Shown here piece by piece: positions 49,938 through 57,957 of a stretch of 64,000 nucleotides of DNA. Source of the stretch: [Clostridium] viride DSM 6836 (GTDB lineage: Bacteria > Bacillota > Clostridia > Oscillospirales > Oscillospiraceae); the NCBI GenBank assembly GCA_000620945.1, contig KK211198.1, positions 544,120-608,119 of the forward strand, read 5' to 3'. How positions within the stretch are numbered: the first letter of the stretch is position 1; every line of letters starts with the position of its first letter. Position numbers and translations under genes: made by a program. The notes under the pieces were generated by a model that saw nothing but the letters and a program-made list of their open reading frames with translations, was not told where the DNA came from and made no database searches.

Positions 49938-51452
49938 CTACGCCAGTTCTCCGGACATCATTCGTCCGATCTCCTCATAGTCGGTATCCGCAGTTTTGCG
50001 GATCCCCATGAGCTTACCATCACACAGCACGGCAACCCGATCCGAAAGGGCAAAGATCTCATCCAATTCTTCTGAGATCAAAAGGACGCAGGCCCCTCTT
50101 TCCCGTTGTTGCAGCAAGATTTCATGGATTGCCTCAGCCGCACCAATATCCAATCCTCGAATGGGATAGGCTGCAATGACCAAGGTGGGATCCCCGTCCA
50201 TTTCTCGGGCAACCAAGAGCTTTTGCTGATTGCCCCCCGACATCAAACTAACCGGAAGCTCCATCCCCCCATGCCGAATGGCATGCTCGTCTACATAGGC
50301 TTGGGCCATGGCTGCGATGGACTTCTTCTTTAGGATGCCGCCTTTGCTGCAAGTGGGCCCTCGGAACTTTTTCAGCATGGCGTTTTGCTTTAGATTCATC
50401 CCAGGAATGAGACCCATTTTTAAGCGGTCTTCTGGAATAAAGGAAATTCCTAGGCCAATCCTCTCTTTTGCCGTGGTCTTGGTGATGTCTTTGCCTTCCA
50501 GTGCAATCTGTCCCGAAACAGAAGGCCGCAGTCCGGCAAGGGATTCCGCCAGCTCTCGTTGTCCACTTCCGGCCACCCCGGCAATGGCAAAGAGCTCGCC
50601 TGCATGCAGCTCAAAGGATGCCTTGTCCAGTGCTATCAAGCCCTTGTCGTTCTGCACCGTAAGCTCCTTGGCTTCCAAGAGCCGTTTCCCCGGTTCCTTC
50701 TGGGGCTTAGCGGTCACCTCATCCATGGTTCTGGCTCCAACCACGGCTTTGGTCAACCGTTCGATGGTGGCATCTTGGGCGAGTAGCTCGTCCTCCACGC
50801 GTCCATTCTTTAAAACAGTAATGCGATTGGCGTGTTCCATGACCTCGTTCATTTTGTGGGAGATAACTACCACTGCTTTTCCGTCATCCGCCATGGTTCG
50901 AAGCGTCTTGAACATTTCCTTGGCTTCCTGGGGGGTAAGCACGGCAGACGGTTCATCCAAGACCAAGATCTCACAATCCCGACACAACAGCTTGATGATT
51001 TCCACCCTCTGCTGTTCACCCACCGATAACTGCCAGATTTTCGCAGCTGGGTCTACCGGGAGGGCAAACTTTTCGGAAAAGGCACGAATGGTTTGCTCCA
51101 TCTCCTGCTGATTCAAGAGAAAGCGGCGGTGCGGCATGCTCAGAAAAATATTTTCCGCCACGCTAAGGGGCGGAATCAATTCAAAGTGCTGATGCACCAT
51201 GCCAATGCCCAGTTCGGCCGCATACTTTGGATTTTTGATGGTGATCTTCTCACCACGATGCAGAATCTCGCCGGAATTGGGTTTATAAATGCCCAGCAAA
51301 ATGTTCATCAGCGTACTTTTTCCAGCCCCGTTTTCGCCTAAGAGGGCATGAATTTCACCAGAATATAGCCGTAGATTCACATGGTCATTGGCAAGGGTTT
51401 TACCGAACCTTTTCGTAATCCCTTTCATTTCTAAAAGAGGAACTGTTTCCAC
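49938..51452 (-). CDS. Nucleoside ABC transporter ATP-binding protein (two-domain)
   Basis: 504-residue duplicated ATPase of the NupA/YufO type. Domain 1 has GENGAGKST, LSVGEQQRVEI and LVLDEPSAVLTPQE. Domain 2 has a degenerate Walker A (GVAGSGQRE), LMSGGNQQKLLVARE and AYPIRGLDIGA, as usual in sugar/nucleoside importers. The start is GTG 51452, 8 nt from GGAGGT; the longer frame to 51494 is unsupported. First gene after the riboswitch terminator. Confidence 0.93.
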   Translation of the reverse strand: METVPLLEMKGITKRFGKTLANDHVNLRLYSGEIHALLGENGAGKSTLMNILLGIYKPNSGEILHRGEKITIKNPKYAAELGIGMVHQHFELIPPLSVAENIFLSMPHRRFLLNQQEMEQTIRAFSEKFALPVDPAAKIWQLSVGEQQRVEIIKLLCRDCEILVLDEPSAVLTPQEAKEMFKTLRTMADDGKAVVVISHKMNEVMEHANRITVLKNGRVEDELLAQDATIERLTKAVVGARTMDEVTAKPQKEPGKRLLEAKELTVQNDKGLIALDKASFELHAGELFAIAGVAGSGQRELAESLAGLRPSVSGQIALEGKDITKTTAKERIGLGISFIPEDRLKMGLIPGMNLKQNAMLKKFRGPTCSKGGILKKKSIAAMAQAYVDEHAIRHGGMELPVSLMSGGNQQKLLVAREMDGDPTLVIAAYPIRGLDIGAAEAIHEILLQQRERGACVLLISEELDEIFALSDRVAVLCDGKLMGIRKTADTDYEEIGRMMSGELA

Positions 51453-51563
51453 TGCGTTCACCTCCGATGTCTCTTCAAAAAATAAAAAATGCACTGCAGG
51501 TGGAATTTGGCTTCCCGTCCTACAAATGCATTTGAACTTTTATGTTATTTTCCGATGAGGCAC

Positions 51564-51598
51564 AAAAAAATAGATGGAGAAACGGTGTTCTCCATCTA
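51564..51598 (-). terminator. Riboswitch expression-platform terminator
   Basis: Read on the minus strand: TAGATGGAGAA / TTCTCCATCTA, six-nt loop, seven Ts. It lies between the aptamer and the first transporter gene. Confidence 0.9.
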
Positions 51599-51691
51599 CA
51601 GAAAGCGATGCTTCGCATGATCCTGCCACGATACTACGTGCGCAAGACAAGCCGAGGTCTCATCCAAAGACCATCGCCGTGAGAAAGGAAC

Positions 51692-51759
51692 ACCATAGCG
51701 TAGGTAATTTTCGGTTACCACGTAGAGACTTCCACACCGTATTTGTGGACTAATATGGT
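51692..51759 (-). ncRNA. Purine riboswitch aptamer, guanine class
   Basis: On the minus strand: P1 ACCATA/TATGGT, P2 CCACA/TGTGG with loop AATACGG, J2/3 AAGTCTCTAC, P3 with GGTAA/TTACC and loop CCGAAAA, and the loop-loop GG/CC contact. The nucleotide before the 3' P1 strand is C, which selects guanine or hypoxanthine over adenine. With the terminator downstream it is an OFF switch. Confidence 0.88.
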
Positions 51760-51790
51760 CTTCAATTGCTATTCTATTATTTTCGTGCAT

Positions 51791-51819
51791 AGAGTAACAT
51801 ACATTTCGACCGTTGTCAA
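51791..51819 (-). promoter_or_regulatory. Promoter of the purine operon
   Basis: TTGACA (51814-51819), 17-bp spacer, TACTCT (51791-51796), upstream of the aptamer. Confidence 0.75.
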
Positions 51820-51943
51820 CAAAATCAGACAAGGCATTCTTCCTATGAGCGCAATAAATCATAGGAGACCCGTTTCCTTCCAGAGCTAATCCCACTATCC
51901 AGAAAAATCTCCTCTTTCTTTGGCTTATCTTTTAAAATGACGT

Positions 51944-51971
51944 TTGCAAGCAAATTTTCTTGTGTTATGAT
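51944..51971 (+). promoter_or_regulatory. Promoter of the flavin-binding gene at 52025
   Basis: TTGCAA (51944-51949), 16-bp spacer, TATGAT (51966-51971) with an upstream TG. Confidence 0.6.
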
Positions 51972-52024
51972 AGGACGGACGAACTCCCATGACGGAATCT
52001 CGACTTTGTAGCAGGAGGGTGAAT

Positions 52025-52525
52025 ATGTTTCCAAACATGAGACGCTTTAAGCAAGAATTATCCCAAGAGGATACGATTCGAATATTGCAAGAAAACTCCT
52101 ATGGGGTGCTGGCTCTGGAGGGCGACGATGGGTATCCCTACGCAGTCCCCCTTGGGTATCACTACGCGGATGGCCATATCTACTTTCATGGTGCCAAGCA
52201 AGGACATAAAATGACTGCCATTGGTACCGGATGCAAGGCCTCTTTTTGCGTTGTGGCACAGGACAAGGTGGTTCCATCCGAATTTACTACCTATTTTATA
52301 AGCGCCATTGCCTTTGGTAAGGTCTCCATTGTGGAGGACGAAAGCAAAAAGAGAGCCATTCTCGAAATGATTGCGGAAAAATACGCGCCTGGTGATGTAG
52401 CCGGACGGGAACATGAAATTAGTAAGGCCTGGAAAGCCGTCTGTGTCTTTCAACTTGAACTGGAACATATGACGGGTAAGGCTGCCATGCAAGTGATCCG
52501 CGAGAAAAAGAACCAAGAAAAATAA
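52025..52525 (+). CDS. Pyridoxamine 5'-phosphate oxidase-like (NimA-type) flavoprotein
   Basis: 166-residue split-barrel protein of the family that includes nitroimidazole-resistance NimA and PNPOx-like enzymes. Features are MRRFKQELSQEDTIRILQEN, YGVLALEGDDGYPYAVPLGY, IYFHGAKQGHKMTAI and TYFISAIAFGKVSIVED. It probably binds FMN or F420-like flavin; the reaction is unknown. AGGAGGG lies 7 nt before ATG 52025. Monocistronic with promoter and terminator, divergent from the purine operon. Confidence 0.9.
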   Translation: MFPNMRRFKQELSQEDTIRILQENSYGVLALEGDDGYPYAVPLGYHYADGHIYFHGAKQGHKMTAIGTGCKASFCVVAQDKVVPSEFTTYFISAIAFGKVSIVEDESKKRAILEMIAEKYAPGDVAGREHEISKAWKAVCVFQLELEHMTGKAAMQVIREKKNQEK

Positions 52526-52537
52526 GGATACGTTCCG

Positions 52538-52576
52538 AAAGGATAGCTTCTCATCCGGAGAGGCTATCCTTTTTTC
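52538..52576 (+). terminator. Terminator of the flavoprotein gene
   Basis: AAAGGATAGC..GGCTATCCTTT with an inner CTC/GAG pair and a following TTTTTTC. Confidence 0.85.
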
Positions 52577-52701
52577 TTGCAGCTCGGGCGCATTAGACAG
52601 ATTAAAACAGTTGCAAACACCCGGTTATATGATATAATACATTTCATAACGTGATAACCAGAATTATCTATTTGGCTATCAAAAACTAGGAGTTGTTTGC
52701 A

Positions 52702-53784
52702 TTGAACATGAACGAACTCAAAATTGGACATTTAATTGCCAAAATGCCCATCATCCAAGGTGGCATGGGCATTGGAATCTCCCTGTCAGGACTGGCTTCC
52801 GCTGTTGCCAACCAAGGAGGTATCGGGGTCATTTCGGCTGCTTGCATTGGCTTTCGGGAGCCAGATCTACATAGCAATTTTTTGGAAGCGAACATCCGAG
52901 CGCTTCGCAAAGAAATTCGAAAAGCAAAAGAAATGACAAAAGGAATCCTCGGTGTCAACATTATGGTGGCAATGTCAAACTTTGCGGATATGGTGAAAAC
53001 CTCCATTGAAGAGGGCATTGATATCATCTTTTGTGGGGCTGGACTCCCACTGAACCTACCAGAATTTTTGACTCCCTCCAGTCAAACCAAACTGGTCCCC
53101 ATTGTATCTTCCGCCAGAGCGGCGAAATTGATTGCGAAAAAGTGGATGGATAAGTACCAGTATTTACCCGACGCTATTGTGGTGGAAGGCCCCTTGGCGG
53201 GTGGTCACCTTGGCTTTCAACGCAACCAAATTGACGACCCGGAATACTCCCTGGAACAGATCGTAAAGGAGGTGCTTGCCTCCGTACGTCCGCTCGAAGA
53301 AGCGCATCAAAAGCCAATTCCGGTGATTGCTGGAGGTGGCGTATACAGTGGTGAGGACATCCATCGCATCCTATCCATTGGAGCTTCCGGGGTGCAGATG
53401 GCAACCCGCTTTGTTGCCACCGAAGAATGTGATGCCGCTTTAGACTATAAACTTGCGTATGTGAAGGCAAAAGAAGAAGACATCGGTATCATTCAAAGCC
53501 CGGTTGGCATGCCGGGGCGAGCCATTGCAAATCCATTTATCCATGCCATGCAGGAAGGAAAAACCAAACCAAAGCAGTGCCCCTACCAATGCATTAAAAC
53601 CTGCAACTACCAGGATAGCCCCTATTGCATTTCCCTGGCACTCATGCAGGCCCAACGAGGGATGACCGAAAAGGGACTCTTATTCGTGGGACAAAATGCA
53701 TACAAAGTGCAAGAAATCACCACCGTCAAACAGGTTTTTGACAGTTTGCGGCAGGAATACGATATCTGTACCTCTTTGGCCTAA
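52702..53784 (+). CDS. Nitronate monooxygenase / FabK-like FMN enzyme
   Basis: 360-residue TIM-barrel flavoenzyme. Motifs are IIQGGMGIGISLSGLASAVA, GGIGVISAACIG, LGVNIMVAM, GADIIFCGAGLPL-like (IDIIFCGAGLPLNLPEF), VVEGPLAGGHLGF, PVIAGGGVYSGEDI and GASGVQMATRF. A cysteine group in CPYQCIKTCNYQDSPYC near the C-terminus is shared by clostridial members as I recall them. The start is TTG 52702, 9 nt from AGGAG; ATG 52708 is 15 nt away and less likely. Oxidises nitronates in the family, but FabK-type enoyl-ACP reductase activity is an alternative; no fatty acid genes are adjacent. Confidence 0.88.
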   Translation: MNMNELKIGHLIAKMPIIQGGMGIGISLSGLASAVANQGGIGVISAACIGFREPDLHSNFLEANIRALRKEIRKAKEMTKGILGVNIMVAMSNFADMVKTSIEEGIDIIFCGAGLPLNLPEFLTPSSQTKLVPIVSSARAAKLIAKKWMDKYQYLPDAIVVEGPLAGGHLGFQRNQIDDPEYSLEQIVKEVLASVRPLEEAHQKPIPVIAGGGVYSGEDIHRILSIGASGVQMATRFVATEECDAALDYKLAYVKAKEEDIGIIQSPVGMPGRAIANPFIHAMQEGKTKPKQCPYQCIKTCNYQDSPYCISLALMQAQRGMTEKGLLFVGQNAYKVQEITTVKQVFDSLRQEYDICTSLA

Positions 53785-53788
53785 CAAA

Positions 53789-53822
53789 AAAACAGGAAAC
53801 CCAAACGGGTTTCCTGTTTTTA
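53789..53822. terminator. Bidirectional terminator
   Basis: 14-bp stem AAAACAGGAAACCC / GGGTTTCCTGTTTT, AAAC loop, between the nitronate monooxygenase gene and the TfoX-C gene. Confidence 0.92.
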
Positions 53823-53827
53823 TTATG

Positions 53828-54079
53828 CTAAAAGGATTGATAAAATTCTTTTAATTCCTGCTTGGTCTTGTCGTCGAGAGAATGCCAGCGAATCCCTTGA
53901 AGGGCTCCTTCTAAGGCACACAATCGGCTATAACACGCCGATGGATCCATGGCCTTTATGGTGAGCCAAGCTTGCTTGCTGCCAAGTTGCGCAAGCTGTT
54001 CCGGGGTTTCAATGCCCACCTGCTGTAATTGCTCTTCCAATGTTTTTCCGATGTTAGGCAATTTCGATAGCTCCGCCAT
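53828..54079 (-). CDS. TfoX C-terminal domain protein
   Basis: 83 residues forming only the helix-hairpin-helix-like TfoX/Sxy C-terminal domain: LSKLPNIGKTLEEQLQQVGI, TPEQLAQLGSKQAWLTIK, SRLCALEGALQGIRWHSL. Stand-alone versions are common in Bacillota and are not known to control competence. ATG 54079 follows GGAGGTATGT. It is the last gene of a minus-strand group with the Imm5-like gene 43 nt upstream. Confidence 0.88.
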   Translation of the reverse strand: MAELSKLPNIGKTLEEQLQQVGIETPEQLAQLGSKQAWLTIKAMDPSACYSRLCALEGALQGIRWHSLDDKTKQELKEFYQSF

Positions 54080-54122
54080 ACATACCTCCTGCTCCCTTCG
54101 CAACTCAGTTTCTTCCGTAGGT

Positions 54123-54650
54123 TCAACACTTCCAGCTGATCTTGGCTGGGTTCGGCTCGTCCTCAACCGAAACGGCACGTAAGGCATCCAACATTTGACC
54201 GCACGCAAGCGCTGCACACGACTCCAGTTCCTCCCAAGAGGCCTTCGTCCCAAGGGTGTCGTAAGCAATGGCCAAGGCTCCGTACAGTGCCAGTCCGATG
54301 CAGTGACCGGCGGAGTGAATGGTGGAGGCACTCTGACCAATTGTCCTGGCGGCAGCCTGTGCCACCGGGTTTTCCCCGGCCTCCCGAGCTGCTGCATGGC
54401 ACGCCAGAATCGCCGGTTTCGCCTGTGGCAGTTTGATCGCTCCGGACAGCCACTCACGTGCCGCGTGCAAAGCCTGCTCCGGGCGCAAATCCTCTGGGTA
54501 GTGCTTGTTCCAAAGCGGCAAGATGATGCGCTCGGAATAATCCAACGCCCAGTTTGCCAAGGTGGTCTTGCTCTGTGTTTCGACCAGTGCGATTAGAGGT
54601 TGGAGGTAGGGTGCCTCCCAATCACTGAGCATCTTTCGAGCTTTCGGCAT
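54123..54650 (-). CDS. Imm5-like helical protein
   Basis: 175 residues, all-helical. The pattern AREWLSGAIKLPQAKPAILA, CHAAAREAGENPVAQAAARTI and the SASTIHSAGHCIGLALYGAL segment matches the 'putative immunity protein' (Imm5-like) family. The name comes from comparative genomics of toxin loci; no toxin gene is adjacent. ATG 54650 is 6 nt after GGGAGGAAG; the open frame upstream is unsupported. It lies upstream of the TfoX-C gene on the same strand. Confidence 0.75.
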   Translation of the reverse strand: MPKARKMLSDWEAPYLQPLIALVETQSKTTLANWALDYSERIILPLWNKHYPEDLRPEQALHAAREWLSGAIKLPQAKPAILACHAAAREAGENPVAQAAARTIGQSASTIHSAGHCIGLALYGALAIAYDTLGTKASWEELESCAALACGQMLDALRAVSVEDEPNPAKISWKC

Positions 54651-54715
54651 AGCTTCCTCCCATTTCCGTAGAACTCGTTGATTCTTCGACTCTATCATCC
54701 CTATTATACAAGATC

Positions 54716-54940
54716 TCATGGAGGAAGTAAATCCATGAACGCAATGTGCCGGCAAAATCCAACGAGAGAATCGTACGCTCTCCTCGCCTCAGGCTGATGA
54801 AACCAAACAGTATAGTACTGTGCTGTGGCAGTCTCCCTCTTCTTCGCCCTCTGGGCAAGCGTTTGGCAGCGCTGCTCCAAGACCTTAAGAATCTCGCCAT
54901 TGTACTGCAATTTCACCGGCTTGTCACTTACTTCCCCCAA
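54716..54940 (-). CDS. Small hypothetical protein
   Basis: 74 residues from TTG 54940, which has GGAAGG about 7 nt upstream. Coding-like sequence LKVLEQRCQTLAQRAKKRE then TAQYYTVWFHQPEARRAYDS. I do not recognise the family. No membrane segment. A GTG inside the frame (VKLQYNGEI) is another possible start but has a long spacing. First gene of the leftward group with the Imm5-like and TfoX-C genes; the intervening 65 nt show no promoter I can trust. Confidence 0.55.
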   Translation of the reverse strand: MGEVSDKPVKLQYNGEILKVLEQRCQTLAQRAKKRETATAQYYTVWFHQPEARRAYDSLVGFCRHIAFMDLLPP

Positions 54941-54963
54941 AAGGCCGCCTTCCCAATTGGCAA

Positions 54964-55012
54964 AAGAACACCCGCAGCCGGCACCAATGGTGCGACCTGC
55001 GGGTGTTCTTTG
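54964..55012. terminator. Long terminator hairpin
   Basis: AAAGAACACCCGCAG / CTGCGGGTGTTCTTT with an internal CACC/GGTG hairpin. It ends the DUF6132 gene on the minus strand (TTTTG after it). Confidence 0.85.
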
Positions 55013-55022
55013 TTACAATTCC

Positions 55023-55190
55023 TCAAATCATTCCCGCAAGGAGAAACCCCATTACACCGCCATACAAGGTAGAACGATACGGACTGGATGTGATTGGGCA
55101 TGACCCATTGGGACAGCCTACCTTCTTATAGGATAGATAACCAAGAGCGGCTCCTAGTGCAATGGACAGCAGATACTTTACGATCGTCAT
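55023..55190 (-). CDS. DUF6132-type small membrane protein
   Basis: 55 residues. A membrane segment (about 5-20; VKYLLSIALGAALGYL) is followed by the characteristic VGCPNGSCPITSSPYRSTLY and a second hydrophobic part GGVMGFLLAGMI. The two cysteines flanking NGS and the PITSxP motif match DUF6132. AGGAGGAATCATT precedes ATG 55190. The family often accompanies rhodanese or thioredoxin genes in anaerobes; none is adjacent here. It is shorter than common ORF cut-offs and easily missed. Confidence 0.85.
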   Translation of the reverse strand: MTIVKYLLSIALGAALGYLSYKKVGCPNGSCPITSSPYRSTLYGGVMGFLLAGMI

Positions 55191-55292
55191 AATGATTCCT
55201 CCTCATTCTAATAAAGCCCAATTTTGGTCAAACCGTTACCCTCGCGACTGCTTGCTCTATATCACAGTATATTGTTTTTTTCATGGACTTCC

Positions 55293-55305
55293 GTGACCTG
55301 GTCAC
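55293..55305. promoter_or_regulatory. Perfect palindrome upstream of the second two-component pair
   Basis: GTGACC T GGTCAC, perfect 6-bp arms around one base, about 70 bp upstream of the -35 box at 55374. Possible operator; nothing more can be said. Confidence 0.3.
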
Positions 55306-55373
55306 CTTTGAAATCGTATAGACGAAAAAATAGCCCCAAATCCTCTGATAGACGCTGTGTTATACATTCATAA

Positions 55374-55402
55374 TTGTACATAAATCCCTTTTATGCTACA
55401 AT
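55374..55402 (+). promoter_or_regulatory. Promoter of the second two-component operon
   Basis: TTGTAC (55374-55379), 17-bp spacer, TACAAT (55397-55402) with an extended TGC before it. Confidence 0.65.
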
Positions 55403-55441
55403 ATCAAATAAAACGACATAATTTACCAAGGAGTGAGCACC

Positions 55442-56173
55442 GTGCTTCGTGTTGCCGTCTGTGACGATATACCCCATGAGCTACAACACCTTGTTTTGCT
55501 GACTAATCAGCACCTAAGCACCAAGGGACTTGATTTCGAAGTGACCGAATTCTCTCACCCAGATACGCTCTTGACCGCCTTGAAAACCGAGCGCTTTCAT
55601 CTTTACATCCTAGATATCGTCATGCCTATGGTGAACGGCTTGCAATTAGGCAAGGAAATTCGCCGATGTGACCGTGAGGCACAAATCATTTATACCACCA
55701 CCGAGCCACAGTTTGCCTTGCAGGCGTATGCCGCAAGTCCCATCAATTATCTCATGAAACCCATCGACAAACAGAAACTGTTTGATACGCTGACCCTGGC
55801 CATTTCCAAAGTCGACCTTGCGCAGGAACAGACCTTTCCCGTAAAAACCGTGGATCACCTGCGTGTATTAAAACGGTCGGATCTGGCTTGCTGTGAATAC
55901 CGCAGTCACGCGGTCATCTTTACCCTGACAAATGGGGAGGAAATCGTCAGCCGCACCATTCGGGAGAATTTTTTGCAATACTGTTCCCCCCTTTTGAAAG
56001 ACAGGCATTTTCTACAATGTCACACCTCATTTGTGATCAATATGCGTCAGGTGGAGGGCTTCGCGAAGGACAGCTTTACATTAAGCGGCAATAAAATCGT
56101 CCCCATTGCAGCAAAGCAATACAAAATGGTGCGAGATGCCTATCTAGACTACCTGATGGCAAAGGGGGGATAG
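55442..56173 (+). CDS. LytTR-family response regulator
   Basis: 243 residues. Receiver with LRVAVCDDIPHELQ, phospho-Asp in LYILDIVMPMVNG, TTTEPQFALQAY and Lys in NYLMKPIDK; LytTR domain (about 135-240) with LTNGEEIVSRTIRENFLQY, HTSFVINMRQVEGF and IVPIAAKQYKMVRDAYLDYL. GTG 55442 is 9 nt from AAGGAG, whereas GTG 55433 directly abuts the site. The gap to the kinase gene is 2 nt. No direct repeats like those of the first system were found upstream. Confidence 0.92.
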   Translation: MLRVAVCDDIPHELQHLVLLTNQHLSTKGLDFEVTEFSHPDTLLTALKTERFHLYILDIVMPMVNGLQLGKEIRRCDREAQIIYTTTEPQFALQAYAASPINYLMKPIDKQKLFDTLTLAISKVDLAQEQTFPVKTVDHLRVLKRSDLACCEYRSHAVIFTLTNGEEIVSRTIRENFLQYCSPLLKDRHFLQCHTSFVINMRQVEGFAKDSFTLSGNKIVPIAAKQYKMVRDAYLDYLMAKGG

Positions 56174-56175
56174 CA

Positions 56176-57459
56176 ATGGAGCTTTTTCCCGATTTTTTAC
56201 GAGCGGTCATCTCGACTACCGCCAATGTTTTTTTGATGATGACCCTATTGCAGCCGAAGTATTCCAAGCGGATTACACAGCTGACCATGCTTGGCATTCT
56301 TACCGCCGACTTAGGCACAGCGGTTTACTGCTACCTGAGCGGCAACTTAACCCAATTAGCTAAAATTGATATGGTGCTATTTGCTGTTTTGTGCTTGGCG
56401 GTACGGCCATTCTTTAAGGACACCTTTATGCAGTGGCTCTTTTCCTATCTCACCGTTCAGAACATTAGCGACATAGTGATTATCCTGAGTTTTATCCTCT
56501 CAAGGCACTTGCCCCATCCTCCCTACGCCAATTCGCTGCTGCGTCTCATCCTATTTGCTGTATTTTTCTGGATCTTATCCCGCTACGTGCGTCCACTGTA
56601 TCGGCAGGTAGTGGAGCATTGGACGGCGTACTTTGCCGTGGCGCTGGGCATATCGATGACCTTTAGCTACTATGTTCTTTCTTCGGACGATATCGTCCTG
56701 ACTCTGACCGAACAGGCTGTTCCTTTACTCTTGGTGATCTTTATTGGACTAGCCTCCTACGCCTCCATTTTTCTCTCTCTGAAAAATCTACAGCGGGAGT
56801 ATCGAATCAAAGAAGAAAACCAGACCATGCAGGCGGAACGGGACTATCTGCAACTAGCCGCTGACAATATGGCGCAACGTTTGGAGCTTATGGAGGAAGT
56901 ATCGGCGCAAAATAGCCGGGCTGCCCATGACCGTCGTCACTTCAACAATGTACTCTTGGAGCTTTTGGAGCAGGGTAACACCAGCGAAGCCACCGACCTA
57001 TTAAAAAAACAAAATGCCAGTGTTCCCAAACTGGGTAAGGTTTACTGCGAAAATCCGGCCGTCAATGCCGCCGTCTGCCATTATGCCACTCTTGCGGAGC
57101 AATTGGGGATCGACACAGACATCGAACTGGACATTCCGGGTGAACTAAATGTCGATGCACTGGAACTTTCCATGGTGGTGTCAAATCTAATGGAGAACGC
57201 AATTCAGGCTTGCGGAAGAATGTCCGGTGATGCTATCCTGTATCTCCGCTTTACCTGCCGCAGTGTGGGTCGACTGCTGCTAGAACTGGAAAACCCCAAC
57301 CCTGAGGGTACGGCACTTGATGAGCGTGGGCATCCCATTGCCTGGGAAGAAGGACACGGTATCGGAAGCAAAAGTGTCATCGCCTTTGCCAAAAAGTATG
57401 ATGGTGAGCTGATTTACGCGATGAATAACGGAATGTTTCGGGTGCGTCTTCTGGTTTGA
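56176..57459 (+). CDS. GHKL sensor histidine kinase
   Basis: 427-residue partner of the preceding regulator. About six membrane spans (roughly 5-215), a coiled coil (LQREYRIKEENQTMQAERDY), the phospho-acceptor in NSRAAHDRRHFNNVLLELL, N-box MVVSNLMENAIQAC and G-box EEGHGIGSKSVIAFAKKY. GGGGGATAGCA precedes the ATG. It lies just before a debris-rich stretch; whether its targets were lost is unknown. Confidence 0.92.
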   Translation: MELFPDFLRAVISTTANVFLMMTLLQPKYSKRITQLTMLGILTADLGTAVYCYLSGNLTQLAKIDMVLFAVLCLAVRPFFKDTFMQWLFSYLTVQNISDIVIILSFILSRHLPHPPYANSLLRLILFAVFFWILSRYVRPLYRQVVEHWTAYFAVALGISMTFSYYVLSSDDIVLTLTEQAVPLLLVIFIGLASYASIFLSLKNLQREYRIKEENQTMQAERDYLQLAADNMAQRLELMEEVSAQNSRAAHDRRHFNNVLLELLEQGNTSEATDLLKKQNASVPKLGKVYCENPAVNAAVCHYATLAEQLGIDTDIELDIPGELNVDALELSMVVSNLMENAIQACGRMSGDAILYLRFTCRSVGRLLLELENPNPEGTALDERGHPIAWEEGHGIGSKSVIAFAKKYDGELIYAMNNGMFRVRLLV

Positions 57460-57471
57460 GAATACAGTAAT

Positions 57472-57506
57472 AAAAATGAGCCTTTTGTAAAAAGGCTCAT
57501 TTTTTC
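57472..57506 (+). terminator. Terminator of the second two-component operon
   Basis: AAAAATGAGCCTTTT / AAAAG GCTCATTTTT with a GTA loop and TTTTTT. Confidence 0.9.
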
Positions 57507-57782
57507 CGTCTTCTTAACTTGTGACTCGTACGGCCTCTGCGCATAGAAAGACATTTGTCCGTGATATCTTCGGTAAGCACCTTGATTTGATGCCGCATAG
57601 AGCCATCGTCCTCGGGTGTTACAACAAAGCTGTGACGTTTAGAAATTACTTGTTGTTCTGTGTGACATCTTCGGCATCGTCTACATGTTCTACCATAAGA
57701 TACGAAATTCTGTATACCATATCGACATAGGTATGGTGGCAGCTTTCACGTCTTTTTCTATGGTTAAAATAGAATGGGTCAA
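57497..57782 (-). pseudogene. Remnant of an ECF-type sigma factor gene
   Basis: A good AAGGAGGTG (57788-57796) precedes TTG 57782 and a frame reading THSILTIEKDVKAATI, typical of a sigma-factor start, that soon stops. One frame over, TYVDMVYRISYLMVEHVDDA then EDVTQN (up to TAA 57646) is a clear region 2 segment (DAEDV). A third frame runs on with VTPEDDGSMRHQIKVLTEDI to TGA 57497. So the gene carries at least one deletion and two frame changes. No region 4 is left in readable form. Its downstream part reaches into the terminator of the kinase gene. Confidence 0.6.
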
Positions 57783-57858
57783 CTTAGCACCTCCTTAACG
57801 CCTCTCATCTATAACACGTAAAAAAGAGAGTAAATGTTTAGTTAAAAGGGTTTTAGCA

Positions 57859-57894
57859 AAATAGGCGGGGTTACTTACGCAACCCCGCCTATTT
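57859..57894 (-). terminator. Terminator of the lipoprotein gene
   Basis: 14-bp stem AAATAGGCGGGGTT / AACCCCGCCTATTT, 8-nt loop. Confidence 0.8.
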
Positions 57895-57957
57895 AAAGAC
57901 GAACAAAGTAAATAGCAACAACCTGATAATAAATAAAAGTCACCAAGGTTTACATGT

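Noticed and set aside
54123-54755. Toxin-immunity locus
   Set aside because: No toxin gene or secretion signal lies nearby; the Imm5 label alone is not evidence for such a system.
57521-57730. Plus-strand 69-codon frame
   Set aside because: It is antisense to the sigma-factor remnant and has no ribosome binding site or recognisable sequence.
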